A stretch of 64,000 nucleotides of DNA from Segatella paludivivens DSM 17968 = JCM 13650 (GTDB taxonomy: Bacteria; Bacteroidota; Bacteroidia; Bacteroidales; Bacteroidaceae). The notes under the pieces were generated by a model that was not told the origin of the DNA, made no database searches, and worked only from the letters and a program-made list of their open reading frames with translations. Positions 27,096-36,418 of the stretch are shown in pieces. Location: the NCBI RefSeq assembly GCF_000373185.1, contig NZ_KB890685.1, forward strand, positions 1,430 through 65,429, in the 5' to 3' direction. Each line of letters starts with the position of its first letter. Position 1 is the stretch's first letter. A program made the position numbers and the translations under genes.

Positions 27096-27953
27096 ATGAT
27101 GAGAAAATTAATATTATCTTTCATTGTTGTAATAATAATATGTGTTGCTGTCTTTTCTACGACAGGTTGCACTGATAAAAAGTCTACATCCGCTGACAGT
27201 GCGGCTGTAAACAAAGGGGAGGCTGACAGTACGTCTGCTGATACTTTGAATAACATCATTTCTGATACTCCTATGCCAAAGGCTGCAGATGAACTTTTTG
27301 ATGATTTTTTCTTTAATTTCGCTGCTAATCGTAAGTTGCAACGTAAACGAATTCACTACCCACTACCTGTATATAGAGATGGCAAGGTGACGAAATATAT
27401 ACAGAAGGGACAATGGAAGATTGATAACTTCTTTATGCGTCAGGATTTTTATACATTAATCTTTGATAACATAAAGCAGATGCAGGTTGTGAAAGATACT
27501 TCTATAGACCATGTTATCGTAGAGAAGGTGTATTTTAAGAAAGAGGTTGTAAAGCAATATCTGTTTAATAGAATCAAGGGTCAATGGATTATGACTTCAA
27601 TAAATTATAAGCCATTGTATCAAAATATGAATGCGTCTTTCTTAAAGTTCTATCAGAATTTTGTGGCTGATTCAGCATATCAGGTTCATAGTGTAAATGA
27701 TCCTCTTATGTTTACAGGACCAGATCCTGATGATGATTTTGGTACGATGACTGGTACTTTAGCACCAGAGCAATGGCCGTCTTTTGCTCCCCAACTGCCA
27801 AGAGGACTGATATATAATATAATTTACGGTCAGAAATATACAGAAAGTAGTCAGAAGATTTTTGTAGTAAGAGGTATTGCTAATGGTCTTGAGACGGAAC
27901 TGACATTTAAGAAACGTGGTGGAAAGTGGAAACTTACAAAACTTTCTATGTAA
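27096..27953 (+). CDS. DUF4348-type lipoprotein
   Basis: The 285-residue product has a lipoprotein signal peptide with Cys25 (STTGC). A low-complexity linker rich in Ser, Ala and Asp follows (residues about 28-60). The globular part starts at MPKAADELFDDFFFNFAAN and resembles the Bacteroidales DUF4348 family, including the segment FKKEVVKQYLFNRIKGQWIMTSI and a second related half ending in KKRGGKWKLTKLSM. The function is unknown. It is the first gene of a unit with murB and an MBL hydrolase (gap to murB 7 nt), so it is expressed with cell-wall synthesis. A second ATG at 27099 is equally possible. Confidence 0.7.
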   Translation: MMRKLILSFIVVIIICVAVFSTTGCTDKKSTSADSAAVNKGEADSTSADTLNNIISDTPMPKAADELFDDFFFNFAANRKLQRKRIHYPLPVYRDGKVTKYIQKGQWKIDNFFMRQDFYTLIFDNIKQMQVVKDTSIDHVIVEKVYFKKEVVKQYLFNRIKGQWIMTSINYKPLYQNMNASFLKFYQNFVADSAYQVHSVNDPLMFTGPDPDDDFGTMTGTLAPEQWPSFAPQLPRGLIYNIIYGQKYTESSQKIFVVRGIANGLETELTFKKRGGKWKLTKLSM

Positions 27954-27960
27954 ATTGCTT

Positions 27961-28974
27961 ATGAAAGATTATAAAGACTACAGCTTGCTGAATCATAATA
28001 CTTTTGGTATTGATGCCAAATGCAATAGATTTATAGAATATTCATCTATTGATGAAGCCCAAAAAGTATCTGGAATAATATCAAATGATAATTTACCATT
28101 CCTTATTATAGGAAGTGGAAGCAATCTTTTGCTTAAAGCTGATTATAAAGGTAACGTGGTTCATTCAGACATTCATGGTATAGAAGCTAGTTGCGTAAAT
28201 GGTGAACATCTTTTGCGTTGCGGTTCGGGCGAAGTTTTTGATGATGTTGTGGCTTATTGTGTGGAATATGGATATTATGGAGCTGAAAATCTATCACTTA
28301 TACCTGGTGAGGTAGGAGCGAGTGCAATTCAGAATATTGGTGCATACGGAGCAGAAGCAAAGGATATTATTGCCAAAATAGAAGCTGTTGAAATAGCTAC
28401 TGGTGATGTTGTTGAATTTGATAATTCTGACTGTGAATATAAATATAGACAGAGCAAATTCAAGAATGAGTGGAAAGATAAGTATCTTATGACTTATGTC
28501 ACTTATAAATTGGACAGTACTTTTAAGCCAAAACTTGATTATGGCAATATAAGAGTTAAACTAGCAGAAAGAAACATATCTGAGCCTTCAGCTAAAGAAC
28601 TTAGGGAGATTATTATAGAAATACGTAACGCAAAGTTGCCTGATCCAAAGGTTACTGGAAATGCGGGAAGTTTCTTTATGAATCCTATAGTTGGGGCTGA
28701 TAAGTTTAAAAAATTGAATGCTGAATATCCTAATATGCCTTATTATGAAGTCTCAAAGACTTCGTATAAGGTACCTGCTGGTTGGATGATTGAGCAGTGC
28801 GGTTGGAAAGGTAAGCGACTTGGCAATGCTGGAGTACATGATAAACAAGCTTTGGTACTCATAAATTGTGGTGGAGCTACTGGACAGGATATTATAAAAC
28901 TTTGCGAGACTATCAGACATGATGTGTTTGATAAGTTTGGTATAGAAATTAATCCGGAGGTGAATATACGATGA
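27961..28974 (+). CDS. murB: UDP-N-acetylenolpyruvoylglucosamine reductase
   Basis: The ATG at 27961 (MKDYKDYSLLNHNTFG) gives 337 residues; a GTG at 27916 lies inside the previous gene and was rejected. FAD-binding motifs are present: IGSGSNLLL and LIPGEVGASAIQNIGAYGAE. The catalytic Ser lies in GNAGSFFMNP and the last Glu in NPEVNIR. The size and the insertion between them match the type I enzyme of E. coli. It reduces the enolpyruvyl group to form UDP-N-acetylmuramic acid. The stop overlaps the next start (ATGA). Confidence 0.96.
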   Translation: MKDYKDYSLLNHNTFGIDAKCNRFIEYSSIDEAQKVSGIISNDNLPFLIIGSGSNLLLKADYKGNVVHSDIHGIEASCVNGEHLLRCGSGEVFDDVVAYCVEYGYYGAENLSLIPGEVGASAIQNIGAYGAEAKDIIAKIEAVEIATGDVVEFDNSDCEYKYRQSKFKNEWKDKYLMTYVTYKLDSTFKPKLDYGNIRVKLAERNISEPSAKELREIIIEIRNAKLPDPKVTGNAGSFFMNPIVGADKFKKLNAEYPNMPYYEVSKTSYKVPAGWMIEQCGWKGKRLGNAGVHDKQALVLINCGGATGQDIIKLCETIRHDVFDKFGIEINPEVNIR

Positions 28975-29744
28975 AAATAACGTTACTTGGGACTGGAACA
29001 TCACAAGGTGTACCTGTACTAGGGTGTTCTTGCGAAGTATGTAAAAGCAATGATAGTCATGATAAACGTTTGCGAACATCTGCATTGGTAGAAACAGAAT
29101 CTACAAGAGTTTTGATAGATTGTGGTCCTGATTTTCGTGAACAGATGCTAAAACAACCTTTCCGCAAGATTGACGGAGTGCTACTTACTCATATTCATTA
29201 CGATCATGTAGCTGGACTTGATGATTTGCGCCCTTATTGCCAATTTGGTGATATCGATATATATTGTGAGGAAGATGTCGCTAAAGGGTTGCGTAATAAT
29301 ATGCCGTATTGTTTTCCTGATGATAATGAGAATAAACTTTATCCGGGTGTTCCAAAGTTAAATCTTAATACTATTCATGTGCATAACACATTTAGAATAG
29401 GGGATTTAGATATATTGCCAATAAGAATTAAACATGACACTATGTCTATTCTAGGATTTAGAATAGGAAAATTAGCCTATATAACAGATATGAAAAGCAT
29501 TGATGATGAAGAATTGGAATACTTAAAAGGGATTGAAATTCTGGTTGTTAATGCATTGAGATGGGACAGACCACATCATAGTCATCAGTTGGTCGGTGAC
29601 GCCATTGCTTTCTCAGAAAAAGTAGGTGCAAAAAAAACATATCTCACACATCTTACTCATTCAATAGGACTTGACAAAATCGCAAATAAACGTTTGCCTA
29701 AAGATGTTAAGTTCGGGTTTGACGGAGAAATTATTATACTATAA
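28971..29744 (+). CDS. metallo-beta-lactamase-fold hydrolase (PhnP-like)
   Basis: The 257-residue product has the N-terminal strand ITLLGTGTSQGVPVLGC. A CSCEVCKS cluster with three Cys follows, as in PhnP and related phosphodiesterases, which carry an extra zinc site. The metal motif is THIHYDHVAGLDD (HxHxDH). Later ligands are seen in ITDMKSI and LTHLTHSIG. It probably cleaves a cyclic phosphodiester or nucleotide; the substrate is not known. Its start overlaps the murB stop in ATGA. Its last codons form one arm of a 15-bp inverted repeat shared with the convergent gene. Confidence 0.85.
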   Translation: MKITLLGTGTSQGVPVLGCSCEVCKSNDSHDKRLRTSALVETESTRVLIDCGPDFREQMLKQPFRKIDGVLLTHIHYDHVAGLDDLRPYCQFGDIDIYCEEDVAKGLRNNMPYCFPDDNENKLYPGVPKLNLNTIHVHNTFRIGDLDILPIRIKHDTMSILGFRIGKLAYITDMKSIDDEELEYLKGIEILVVNALRWDRPHHSHQLVGDAIAFSEKVGAKKTYLTHLTHSIGLDKIANKRLPKDVKFGFDGEIIIL

Positions 29745-29767
29745 ATTCTAGAGTCAAACCTGAACTT
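29709..29767. terminator. bidirectional terminator built from two coding ends
   Basis: Arms 29709-29723 and 29753-29767 pair over 15 bp with a single G-U pair, around a 29-nt loop that contains the MBL stop codon. The left arm encodes residues near the MBL C-terminus, and the right arm reaches the stop codon of the minus-strand gene. A T-rich run (ATTTTCT) follows on the plus strand. Confidence 0.6.
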
Positions 29768-30011
29768 ATTTTCTGAATTTACGGTATAATTTCCAACCGA
29801 GTATTGCTCCGTCAAAAAGTGCGGCACTAGTATTTATTAATCCGGTAATACGTTTTGAAGGAGACGCACTTTTAGAAAACAAATCAGATGGACGTGACAT
29901 TTCATCCCATAGATTTTTAATCTTCTTGTCGTCCTCCAGAAGTTCTTGGCGTAATGCCTCCTTGCGCCTTCTGATGTCATCAAGTGATTTATATTCAAAA
30001 ATTTTCTCCAT
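29766..30011 (-). CDS. small basic-helical protein of unknown function
   Basis: The 81-residue product is last in a three-gene operon. Residues about 1-40 are charged and probably helical (SLDDIRRRKEALRQELLEDDKK). Residues about 52-75 are moderately hydrophobic and end in KLYRKFRK, which suggests peripheral or weak membrane association. The family was not recognised. The start ATG overlaps the stop of the holin-like gene in TAATG, so translation is coupled. Such small proteins regularly accompany YtxH and holin-like proteins in Bacteroidales, probably in envelope stress. Confidence 0.7.
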   Translation of the reverse strand: MEKIFEYKSLDDIRRRKEALRQELLEDDKKIKNLWDEMSRPSDLFSKSASPSKRITGLINTSAALFDGAILGWKLYRKFRK

Positions 30012-30361
30012 TATTTACTTAAAAATAAGTTTGCCAAAAATTTAACAAGCGGTTTTTCAATCCATTTGTGGCGGAAGCTAACACATAAAATAAGTGCTAC
30101 AACATATCCACCGCCTACAATAGTGAAAGCTATTACATTTCCTACTATAGTGGCTAGAGCAAACGCACATGCAAAACTAAGATATATTAATGCTAACATC
30201 AACAATACCACAAATATTGCAGATATCGTTAAGGCAGTTAGCAATCGGACAATTTTATCAACTACATCGAGTTTCATATATTCTTTTTGAAGCCCGATGT
30301 AGTGTTTGATAATTTCTACTAATTGTCCAATCGTTTCTATATTTCTGTCGTTTGAAAACAT
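30011..30361 (-). CDS. holin-X-like small membrane protein (phage holin family)
   Basis: The 116-residue product has two strong membrane spans at about residues 42-68 and 74-98. They are joined by a short glycine-containing turn (IVGGGYVVAL) and preceded by an amphipathic stretch (IETIGQLVEIIKHYIGLQKEYMKL; key part YIGLQKEYMKLDVVDK). This layout is the Phage_holin_3_6 family, which despite its name is chromosomal in most Bacteroidota. There is no phage gene nearby. It lies between the YtxH-type and the small basic protein genes, with gaps of 6 nt and an overlap. A role in membrane stress is inferred. Confidence 0.8.
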   Translation of the reverse strand: MFSNDRNIETIGQLVEIIKHYIGLQKEYMKLDVVDKIVRLLTALTISAIFVVLLMLALIYLSFACAFALATIVGNVIAFTIVGGGYVVALILCVSFRHKWIEKPLVKFLANLFLSK

Positions 30362-30367
30362 AAATAT

Positions 30368-30586
30368 TTATTCTGCGTTTTCAGGAGCAGCGTCCTTGAT
30401 GTCATCAACAAGATCGTCAACTTCTTTGCGAGTAAGTTTGATGTTGTGTTTCTTGCAAAAATCATCAACGGCGTCTGTGATTTTACAACGAGTTTCTGTT
30501 CCTTTTTCAGGAGCAACCAAAAGACCGATAGCAGCACCAGCGATAGCACCACCAAGGAATGCTCCGATATAACCTAATGTTTTCAT
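30368..30586 (-). CDS. YtxH-domain small protein
   Basis: The ATG at 30586 gives 72 residues (MKTLGYIGAFLGGAIAGAA...); an ATG at 30613 adds a short unrelated segment and was rejected. The N-terminal glycine-zipper-like membrane helix (GAFLGGAIAGAAIGLLVAPEKG) is the YtxH signature. It is followed by an amphipathic acidic helix (KEVDDLVDDIKDAAPENAE). Related proteins respond to general or cell-wall stress in Firmicutes. It is the first gene of the operon with the holin-like protein and is divergent from the SPOR lipoprotein. Confidence 0.82.
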   Translation of the reverse strand: MKTLGYIGAFLGGAIAGAAIGLLVAPEKGTETRCKITDAVDDFCKKHNIKLTRKEVDDLVDDIKDAAPENAE

Positions 30587-30653
30587 AATCTTGTAATTTT
30601 TATTGTTAAACAATCAATGTGATAAATTTATTTTGTTATATTTATCTTAAGGG

Positions 30654-30684
30654 CAAATATAATAAATCTTTTGTTAGTATGCAA
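30654..30684 (-). promoter_or_regulatory. promoter of the YtxH operon
   Basis: Read on the minus strand: TTG (30684-30682), 20 nt, TATATTTG (30661-30654). The leader to the ATG at 30586 would be about 60 nt. Confidence 0.6.
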
Positions 30685-30701
30685 TAGAATTTATATCATT
30701 T

Positions 30702-30758
30702 TTTGTTAAATCACGCGTATTTGTTTGATTTAACAAACTTTATGCGGTTTGTTGAATC
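30702..30758. promoter_or_regulatory. three alternating half-sites in a divergent promoter region
   Basis: TTTGTTAAATC (30702-30712), its exact inverse GATTTAACAAA (30727-30737) and GTTTGTTGAATC (30747-30758, one mismatch) alternate in orientation with gaps of 14 and 9 bp. This could be an operator for both the YtxH operon and the SPOR gene, or alternative hairpins if transcribed. Confidence 0.35.
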
Positions 30759-30833
30759 GTTTTTGTGATATATTTTGTAATTTCGCACGATATATTAATG
30801 TATAAAGGTCTAATTTCAATAAACAAAAAGATT

Positions 30834-31316
30834 ATGAAAAAAAGTTTGATTTTATGCGCAGGATTGTGTATCGCATTTGCGTTTACAAGTTGTAAATCAA
30901 GTGAAAGCGCTTATAAAAAAGCTTATGAAAAAGCAAAGGCTCAGGAACAGGCTCAGGAGCAGCCACAGACAACTGCGCCAGTCGTTACTCCATTGGAGCA
31001 GAAGCCAGCTACTCAGACAACTGTTGTTGATAATGCCGATAATGCAGTCGTTCGCCAAGAGAGTGTAACTGTTGTAAGTGGTCCTGCATTGAAGAACTTT
31101 GGTGTTGTTGTTGGTTCTTTCTCATTGAAAGCAAATGCAGAAGGTTTGCAGGGAACTCTTAAGAGTGCTGGTTATGATCCTTCTATTGTTTATAACAGTG
31201 AAAGAAATATGTATCGTGTAGTTGCAGCTTCTTTTGACGCAAAGACTGATGCTGTGAAGGGCCGCAATACTCTTCGTGCAATGTATGCAGATGCTTGGTT
31301 GCTTTTCAATAAATAA
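30834..31316 (+). CDS. SPOR-domain lipoprotein
   Basis: The ATG at 30834 gives 160 residues with a lipoprotein signal and Cys20 (FAFTSC); an ATG-like start at 30765 was rejected because it lies upstream of the signal peptide. A linker rich in Gln, Pro and Thr (residues about 35-75) leads to a C-terminal SPOR domain from about 90 (LKNFGVVVGSFSLKANAEGL ... YRVVAASF). SPOR domains bind peptidoglycan stripped of stem peptides at the division site. The protein may thus link the outer membrane to septal wall. It is 34 nt upstream of ruvX. Confidence 0.85.
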   Translation: MKKSLILCAGLCIAFAFTSCKSSESAYKKAYEKAKAQEQAQEQPQTTAPVVTPLEQKPATQTTVVDNADNAVVRQESVTVVSGPALKNFGVVVGSFSLKANAEGLQGTLKSAGYDPSIVYNSERNMYRVVAASFDAKTDAVKGRNTLRAMYADAWLLFNK

Positions 31317-31350
31317 TTATTTGCTCTTTAATGGGCTTTAATAAATATTT

Positions 31351-31782
31351 ATGGCACGTATTCTTTCTATAGATTACGGTAAGAAGCGTACTGGACTAGC
31401 AGTGACTGATCCATTGCAGATTATCGCTAATGGACTAGTCACTGTTTCTACTTCTCAATTGTTTGATTTTCTTAAAGACTATACTTCAAAGGAAACTGTT
31501 GAGTGCATAGTAATAGGTAAACCGACACAACCAAATGGGCAGCCAAGTGAAAATTTGGCTAGAGTTGAGCAGTTTGTGAATAGATGGCGTAAGGCTATGC
31601 CTGAAATTCCGATAGAGTATTATGATGAGCGTTTCACTTCTGTTCTGGCACATAAAGTTATATTAGACTGCGGTGTTAAGAAGAAGGCTCGTCGAGAAAA
31701 TAAAGGGCTAGTGGATGAAATATCCGCAACAATCATTTTGCAGGATTACATGCAATTTAGACGCTCTTCATTAAATGTATAA
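31351..31782 (+). CDS. ruvX: RuvX/YqgF putative Holliday junction resolvase
   Basis: The 143-residue product has the RNase-H-like fold: ILSIDYGKKRTGLAVTDP with the first catalytic Asp7, IVIGKPTQPNGQ in the second strand, YYDERFTS with the catalytic Glu region, and DEISATIILQDYM with the last Asp. YqgF is also reported to act in 16S rRNA pre-processing. It lies between the SPOR lipoprotein and def, with a 20-nt gap to def. Confidence 0.92.
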   Translation: MARILSIDYGKKRTGLAVTDPLQIIANGLVTVSTSQLFDFLKDYTSKETVECIVIGKPTQPNGQPSENLARVEQFVNRWRKAMPEIPIEYYDERFTSVLAHKVILDCGVKKKARRENKGLVDEISATIILQDYMQFRRSSLNV

Positions 31783-31802
31783 CTTAAATTTTCGCGAAGC
31801 GA

Positions 31803-32366
31803 ATGATTTTACCTATTTATATATATGGTCAACCTGTATTGAGAAAGGTTGCTCAGGATATAACCCCGGATTACCCGGAATTGAAAGAACTTATAAGTGA
31901 TATGTTTGAGTCGCTTACAGCAAGCGACGGTGTTGGATTAGCAGCACCACAGATTGGCAAGGACATAAGGGTTGTTGTCATTGATTTGGATGTGTTGGGT
32001 GATGACTTTCCTGATTATAAGGATTTCAGGAAGGCTTATATTAATCCTCATATTTTGGAATATGATGAGAATGCTCCAAAGGAAACTATGGAGGAGGGAT
32101 GCTTGTCATTACCAGGTATTCACGAGAATGTAACTCGTCCTACTCGTATACATGTAGTGTACAAGGATGATGAGTTTAATGATCATGATGAGTGGGTGGA
32201 TGGATATTTGGCTAGAGTCATGCAGCATGAGTTTGACCACCTTGAAGGGAAAATGTTTATTGACAGAATGCCTCCTTTCCGCAAGCAATTGATATTTGGA
32301 AAATTGAAAGCTCTTCTTAAAGGGAAGGTCCGTTGTGGATATAGAACTAAAATAGCACATAAATAA
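31803..32366 (+). CDS. def: peptide deformylase
   Basis: The 187-residue product carries all three motifs: [19 protein letters not shown] with the metal-binding Cys, and [10 protein letters not shown] with the two metal-binding His and the catalytic Glu. It removes the formyl group from nascent proteins. A small hairpin (31791-31795 with 31799-31803) reaches the A of the start codon. The gene is 7 nt upstream of a TPR-protein gene and was probably co-transcribed with ruvX. Confidence 0.97.
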   Translation: MILPIYIYGQPVLRKVAQDITPDYPELKELISDMFESLTASDGVGLAAPQIGKDIRVVVIDLDVLGDDFPDYKDFRKAYINPHILEYDENAPKETMEEGCLSLPGIHENVTRPTRIHVVYKDDEFNDHDEWVDGYLARVMQHEFDHLEGKMFIDRMPPFRKQLIFGKLKALLKGKVRCGYRTKIAHK

Positions 32367-32373
32367 TAATATT

Positions 32374-34350
32374 ATGTTGAAGAGGCTGCTTATATTTGTT
32401 GTTATATTTGTATTTGCAGGAAGCAATTCTTTTGCTCAGTATAATACAGACAGACTGCTTCAGTCTGGAGAGTTAGCTCTTGAAAATAATGATTATGTAG
32501 TAGCAATACAACATTGTAATAATGTTATTTCAAATAAGCCGTACCTCTATAAACCATGGTTTTATAGAGGTATAGCTAAGAAAAGCCTTGGTGATTATAT
32601 AGGTGCTGAGGATGATTTTGATCAGGCTGTGAGATTAAACCCCTATGTGCATGAATTGTTTGCAGAAAGGGCTGGTAATAGATTAAATCTTAGAAGATAT
32701 TCTGATGCCATTGATGATTATACAAAGGCATTGAGTTTAAATCCTGATGAAAAAGGATACTGGTTTAATAGGGCTTGGGCTAGATTTCAAAGTAAAGATG
32801 TAAAGCAGACTAGGCTAGATCTTGAATATATTATAAAAAGATGGCCTGATTTATCAAACTCTTATGGCTTGATGACTGAGACTTATATAAATGCTAATGA
32901 CACTGCGTCTGCTTCGAGATGGCTTGAACGAACATTGAGAGTCAACCCTTATGACGGTAATTCCTGGTCGATATTGGGTAGACTTAATCTTCAGCGAAAG
33001 AATTGGAGAAAGGCTGATGAAGCTTTTTCAAAGGCTATTCATTATTCTCCAAAAGTAGTTAATAACTACACATATAGAGCTATGGCTCGCGTAAACCTTA
33101 ATAGACTTCGTTATGCGATGGAGGATTACGATAAGGCTATAGACATGGATCCGAATAATTTTATATCTCATTATAACCGAGGCTTGTTAAGACAGACCTT
33201 GGGTGATGATAATAGGGCAATACAAGATTTCAGTTTCGTGTTGAGACTGGAACCTAATAATTTGCTCGCTTTATATAATAGAGCAATTTTGCTTGATAAA
33301 ATAGGCAATTATCGCACTGCAATTTTAGATTATACAAGAGTTATAAATAAATTTCCTAATTTCTGGTCAGGTTTATTAAGTCGTGCCAAATGTTATCGCA
33401 GACTTGGTATGAATGCCAAGGCAGAACTTGATGAGTTTAGAGTATTTAAGGCTCAGATGAATAAGCATCTTGGTGTCCAGCAGAGATGGAGTAGAGCTAA
33501 GCTGCGCTTAGTAAGAAAACTCAGTGATATTGATGTTGAAAAATATGATCAATGGGTTGTGCAGGATTCTGAAGTTACAACTCCTGAATATAAGAATGAA
33601 TATCGTGGTTACGTTCAAAACAGAGAAGTGACAACTAAGTTTATGCCAATGTTTATTTTATCATATCAAAAATATACTAATGGAATAAACGATTATCAGC
33701 TGATAGATAAGGATGTTGAAGCTTTTAATTCAAAAGTCAATCCTGCTCACACGGTATATATCACGTGTCGTCCGGATGCCATTTCAGAAACAGATACAAA
33801 AGATTATTTCACAACAATTCAGGAGTTAACTGATAAGGTAAAGATGACTAATGACATGACTGTTGCTTCGCAAATTTTACTGCAGAGGGCAGTTGCATAT
33901 TCAACAATATATAATTACGAAGAGGCGATAAATGATTTGAATGATTATTTAAGTATTGACAGTATGTCTGAACTTGCTTACTGGCAGCGTGCAGCGTGCT
34001 TATCTCTTGTGAGAAATAATGATTCTCAGAATAATTCAGGAACTAATATGATGTTGGCAAAGTCAATAAGTGATTTTAAAAAAGCTATTGGCATAGATAA
34101 GGATAATGCATATTTGTATTATGATTTAGCGAATGTATATTCGACAACAAAAGATTATAAAAACGCAATAATCAATTATGATATGTCAATTGAACTAAAT
34201 TCAAGATTGGCAGAAGCATATTATAATCGTGGTATTGCCAAAATATTTGTTAGTGACATACGTGGAGGATTGAAAGATTTGGGCAAAGCGGGTGAGTTGG
34301 GTATTTATGATGCCTATGCTTTGATGAAAAAGTATTCTGTTGCGAAATAG
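32374..34350 (+). CDS. tetratricopeptide-repeat protein
   Basis: The 658-residue product has a signal peptide (MLKRLLIFVVIFVFAGSNSFAQ), so it acts in the periplasm or at the outer membrane. Many TPR units follow; recognisable ones include KPWFYRGIAKKSLGDYIGAE, GYWFNRAWARFQSKD, NSWSILGRLNLQRKNW, YTYRAMARVNLNRL, SHYNRGLLRQTLGDD and, after a non-TPR middle part (about residues 360-490), AYWQRAACLSLV and AYLYYDLANVYSTTKDY. Such proteins are scaffolds for other envelope proteins. The partner is unknown. It follows def by 7 nt. Confidence 0.85.
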   Translation: MLKRLLIFVVIFVFAGSNSFAQYNTDRLLQSGELALENNDYVVAIQHCNNVISNKPYLYKPWFYRGIAKKSLGDYIGAEDDFDQAVRLNPYVHELFAERAGNRLNLRRYSDAIDDYTKALSLNPDEKGYWFNRAWARFQSKDVKQTRLDLEYIIKRWPDLSNSYGLMTETYINANDTASASRWLERTLRVNPYDGNSWSILGRLNLQRKNWRKADEAFSKAIHYSPKVVNNYTYRAMARVNLNRLRYAMEDYDKAIDMDPNNFISHYNRGLLRQTLGDDNRAIQDFSFVLRLEPNNLLALYNRAILLDKIGNYRTAILDYTRVINKFPNFWSGLLSRAKCYRRLGMNAKAELDEFRVFKAQMNKHLGVQQRWSRAKLRLVRKLSDIDVEKYDQWVVQDSEVTTPEYKNEYRGYVQNREVTTKFMPMFILSYQKYTNGINDYQLIDKDVEAFNSKVNPAHTVYITCRPDAISETDTKDYFTTIQELTDKVKMTNDMTVASQILLQRAVAYSTIYNYEEAINDLNDYLSIDSMSELAYWQRAACLSLVRNNDSQNNSGTNMMLAKSISDFKKAIGIDKDNAYLYYDLANVYSTTKDYKNAIINYDMSIELNSRLAEAYYNRGIAKIFVSDIRGGLKDLGKAGELGIYDAYALMKKYSVAK

Positions 34351-34371
34351 CCAAATTATGTCGTTTATAAT

Positions 34372-34402
34372 TTTGTTATTTCATTGATTTGAATTACCTT
34401 TG
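34372..34402 (+). promoter_or_regulatory. promoter of thrS
   Basis: TTTG (34372-34375), 19 nt and TACCTTTG (34395-34402) match the consensus exactly. Only about 30 nt remain to the ATG, so there is no room for a T-box or similar leader. Confidence 0.8.
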
Positions 34403-34435
34403 CGTCAACTTTGATTTATAAAACTAATTTGTAAT

Positions 34436-36388
34436 ATGGTTAAAATCACATTTCCAGACGGATCTGTTCGTGAGTATGAACAGGGCGTAACTGGCTTTCA
34501 AATCGCGGAGAGTATATCACCAGCTCTCGCTCGCAACGTTGTATCTTGCGGGGTTAACGGTGAGATTGTGGAATTGAATCGCCCTATTAATGAGGATTCT
34601 TCAATTGCACTTTATAAGTTTGAAGATGAAGAAGGAAAGCATACTTTCTGGCACACCTCTGCACATCTTCTTGCTGAAGCACTAAAAGAATTGTATCCTG
34701 GTATACAGTTTGGCTTCGGTCCAGCTATTGAAAATGGATTCTTCTATGATGTAATGCCTGCAGAAGGACAAGTTATCTCAGAAAACGACTTTGCTAAAAT
34801 TGAAGCAAAAATGTTGGAACTTGCCAAGAAGGACGAGGCTGTTGTTCGTAAGGATGTAACCAAAGCTGATGCTCTAAATGAATTTAAGGCAGACGGTCAG
34901 GTATACAAGTGCGAACATATCGAACAGGATCTTGAGGATGGAACAATATCTACATACACTCAAGGAAATTTCACTGATCTTTGCCGTGGTCCACATCTTG
35001 TTTCAACAGGATTAATAAAGGCCGTAAAAATTACAAGTGTTGCTGGTGCTTTCTGGCGCGGTGACGCTAAGCGCGAGCAGATGACTCGTATATATGGTAT
35101 CTCTTTCCCAAAGAAGAAGTTGCTTGATGAGTATCTTGTGATGCTTGAAGAAGCTAAGAAACGAGATCATCGTAAGATTGGTAAGGAGATGGAACTATTC
35201 ATGTTCTCAGAACGTGTAGGTAAGGGCTTACCAATATGGTTGCCGAAGGGAACACAGCTTCGTCTTCGTTTGCAGGAAATGCTTCGTGGACTTCTTCGCC
35301 CATATAATTATCAGGAAGTTATAACTCCGGGTATTGGTAGTAAGAGCCTTTATGTGACATCTGGTCACTATGCTCATTATGGTAAGGATGCTTTCCAACC
35401 TATTCATACTCCTGAAGAGGATGAGGAATATATGTTGAAGCCAATGAACTGTCCTCATCACTGTGAGGTATATGCACGTAAACCTCGTTCATATAAAGAT
35501 TTACCTCTTCGTATTGCTGAATTCGGAACTGTATTCCGTTATGAGAAGAGTGGTGAATTACATGGATTGACTCGTGTACGTACATTCACACAGGATGATG
35601 CACATATCTTTGTTCGCACAGATCAAGTAAAGGCTGAATTTGAGAATGTAATTGATATTATTCTTAAAGTTTTCAAAACTTTCCATTTTGATAATTATGA
35701 AGCACAGATCTCACTTCGTGATCCTAGCGACAAAGAAAAATATATCGGTTCTGATGAAGTTTGGGAAGAGAGTGAGAATGCTATTAAAGAAGCTTGCAAA
35801 GAAAAGGGGCTTAATGCTCATTGTGAGGTAGGCGAAGCTGCTTTCTATGGTCCTAAACTTGACTTCATGGTAAGAGATGCTATCGGACGTAGATGGCAGT
35901 TGGGTACTATTCAGGTAGATTATAATCTTCCTGCACGTTTCAAATTGGAATATACAGCAGAGGATAATACAAAGAAAACTCCTGTAATGATTCATCGCGC
36001 TCCATTTGGTAGTCTTGAGCGTTTCACAGCTGTTCTTATCGAGCATACAGCAGGACATTTCCCATTGTGGCTTACACCTGATCAGGTTGCTATTTTACCT
36101 ATTTCAGAAAAGTATAATGACTACGCAAAGAAGGTTGGCCAATATTTTGATTCTGTAGGTGTTAGAGCAACTATTGATGACCGTAATGAGAAGATTGGAC
36201 GTAAGATTCGTGATAACGAGTTGAAGCGTGTTCCTTATATGGTTATTGTAGGAGAGAATGAAAGCGCAGAAGGTCTTGTCAGCATGCGTAAGCAGGGCGG
36301 TGGCGAACAGGCAACTATGAAAATGGAAGAGTTCGCACAGCGTATAAATGCAGAAGTAAAAGAAATGCTTTCTGCCGTTAACGAGTAA
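34436..36388 (+). CDS. thrS: threonyl-tRNA synthetase
   Basis: The 650-residue product has the full domain order: TGS domain (residues 1-60, starting [13 protein letters not shown]), editing domain ([11 protein letters not shown], with CRGPH near 185), class II core ([10 protein letters not shown] with the zinc Cys and His, [20 protein letters not shown] for motif 2 seen in part as [23 protein letters not shown] for motif 3) and the anticodon-binding domain ([10 protein letters not shown] to the end). It attaches threonine to tRNA-Thr. It has its own promoter and terminator, and infC follows. Confidence 0.97.
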   Translation: MVKITFPDGSVREYEQGVTGFQIAESISPALARNVVSCGVNGEIVELNRPINEDSSIALYKFEDEEGKHTFWHTSAHLLAEALKELYPGIQFGFGPAIENGFFYDVMPAEGQVISENDFAKIEAKMLELAKKDEAVVRKDVTKADALNEFKADGQVYKCEHIEQDLEDGTISTYTQGNFTDLCRGPHLVSTGLIKAVKITSVAGAFWRGDAKREQMTRIYGISFPKKKLLDEYLVMLEEAKKRDHRKIGKEMELFMFSERVGKGLPIWLPKGTQLRLRLQEMLRGLLRPYNYQEVITPGIGSKSLYVTSGHYAHYGKDAFQPIHTPEEDEEYMLKPMNCPHHCEVYARKPRSYKDLPLRIAEFGTVFRYEKSGELHGLTRVRTFTQDDAHIFVRTDQVKAEFENVIDIILKVFKTFHFDNYEAQISLRDPSDKEKYIGSDEVWEESENAIKEACKEKGLNAHCEVGEAAFYGPKLDFMVRDAIGRRWQLGTIQVDYNLPARFKLEYTAEDNTKKTPVMIHRAPFGSLERFTAVLIEHTAGHFPLWLTPDQVAILPISEKYNDYAKKVGQYFDSVGVRATIDDRNEKIGRKIRDNELKRVPYMVIVGENESAEGLVSMRKQGGGEQATMKMEEFAQRINAEVKEMLSAVNE

Positions 36389-36418
36389 TTATATATAATA
36401 TATAAGAATAATAAAATA

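Noticed and set aside
30011-30361. Prophage remnant suggested by the holin-like gene
   Set aside because: No other phage gene is near. This holin family is a regular chromosomal partner of YtxH-type proteins in Bacteroidota.
34409-34435. T-box or other leader for thrS
   Set aside because: The promoter leaves only about 30 nt before the start codon.
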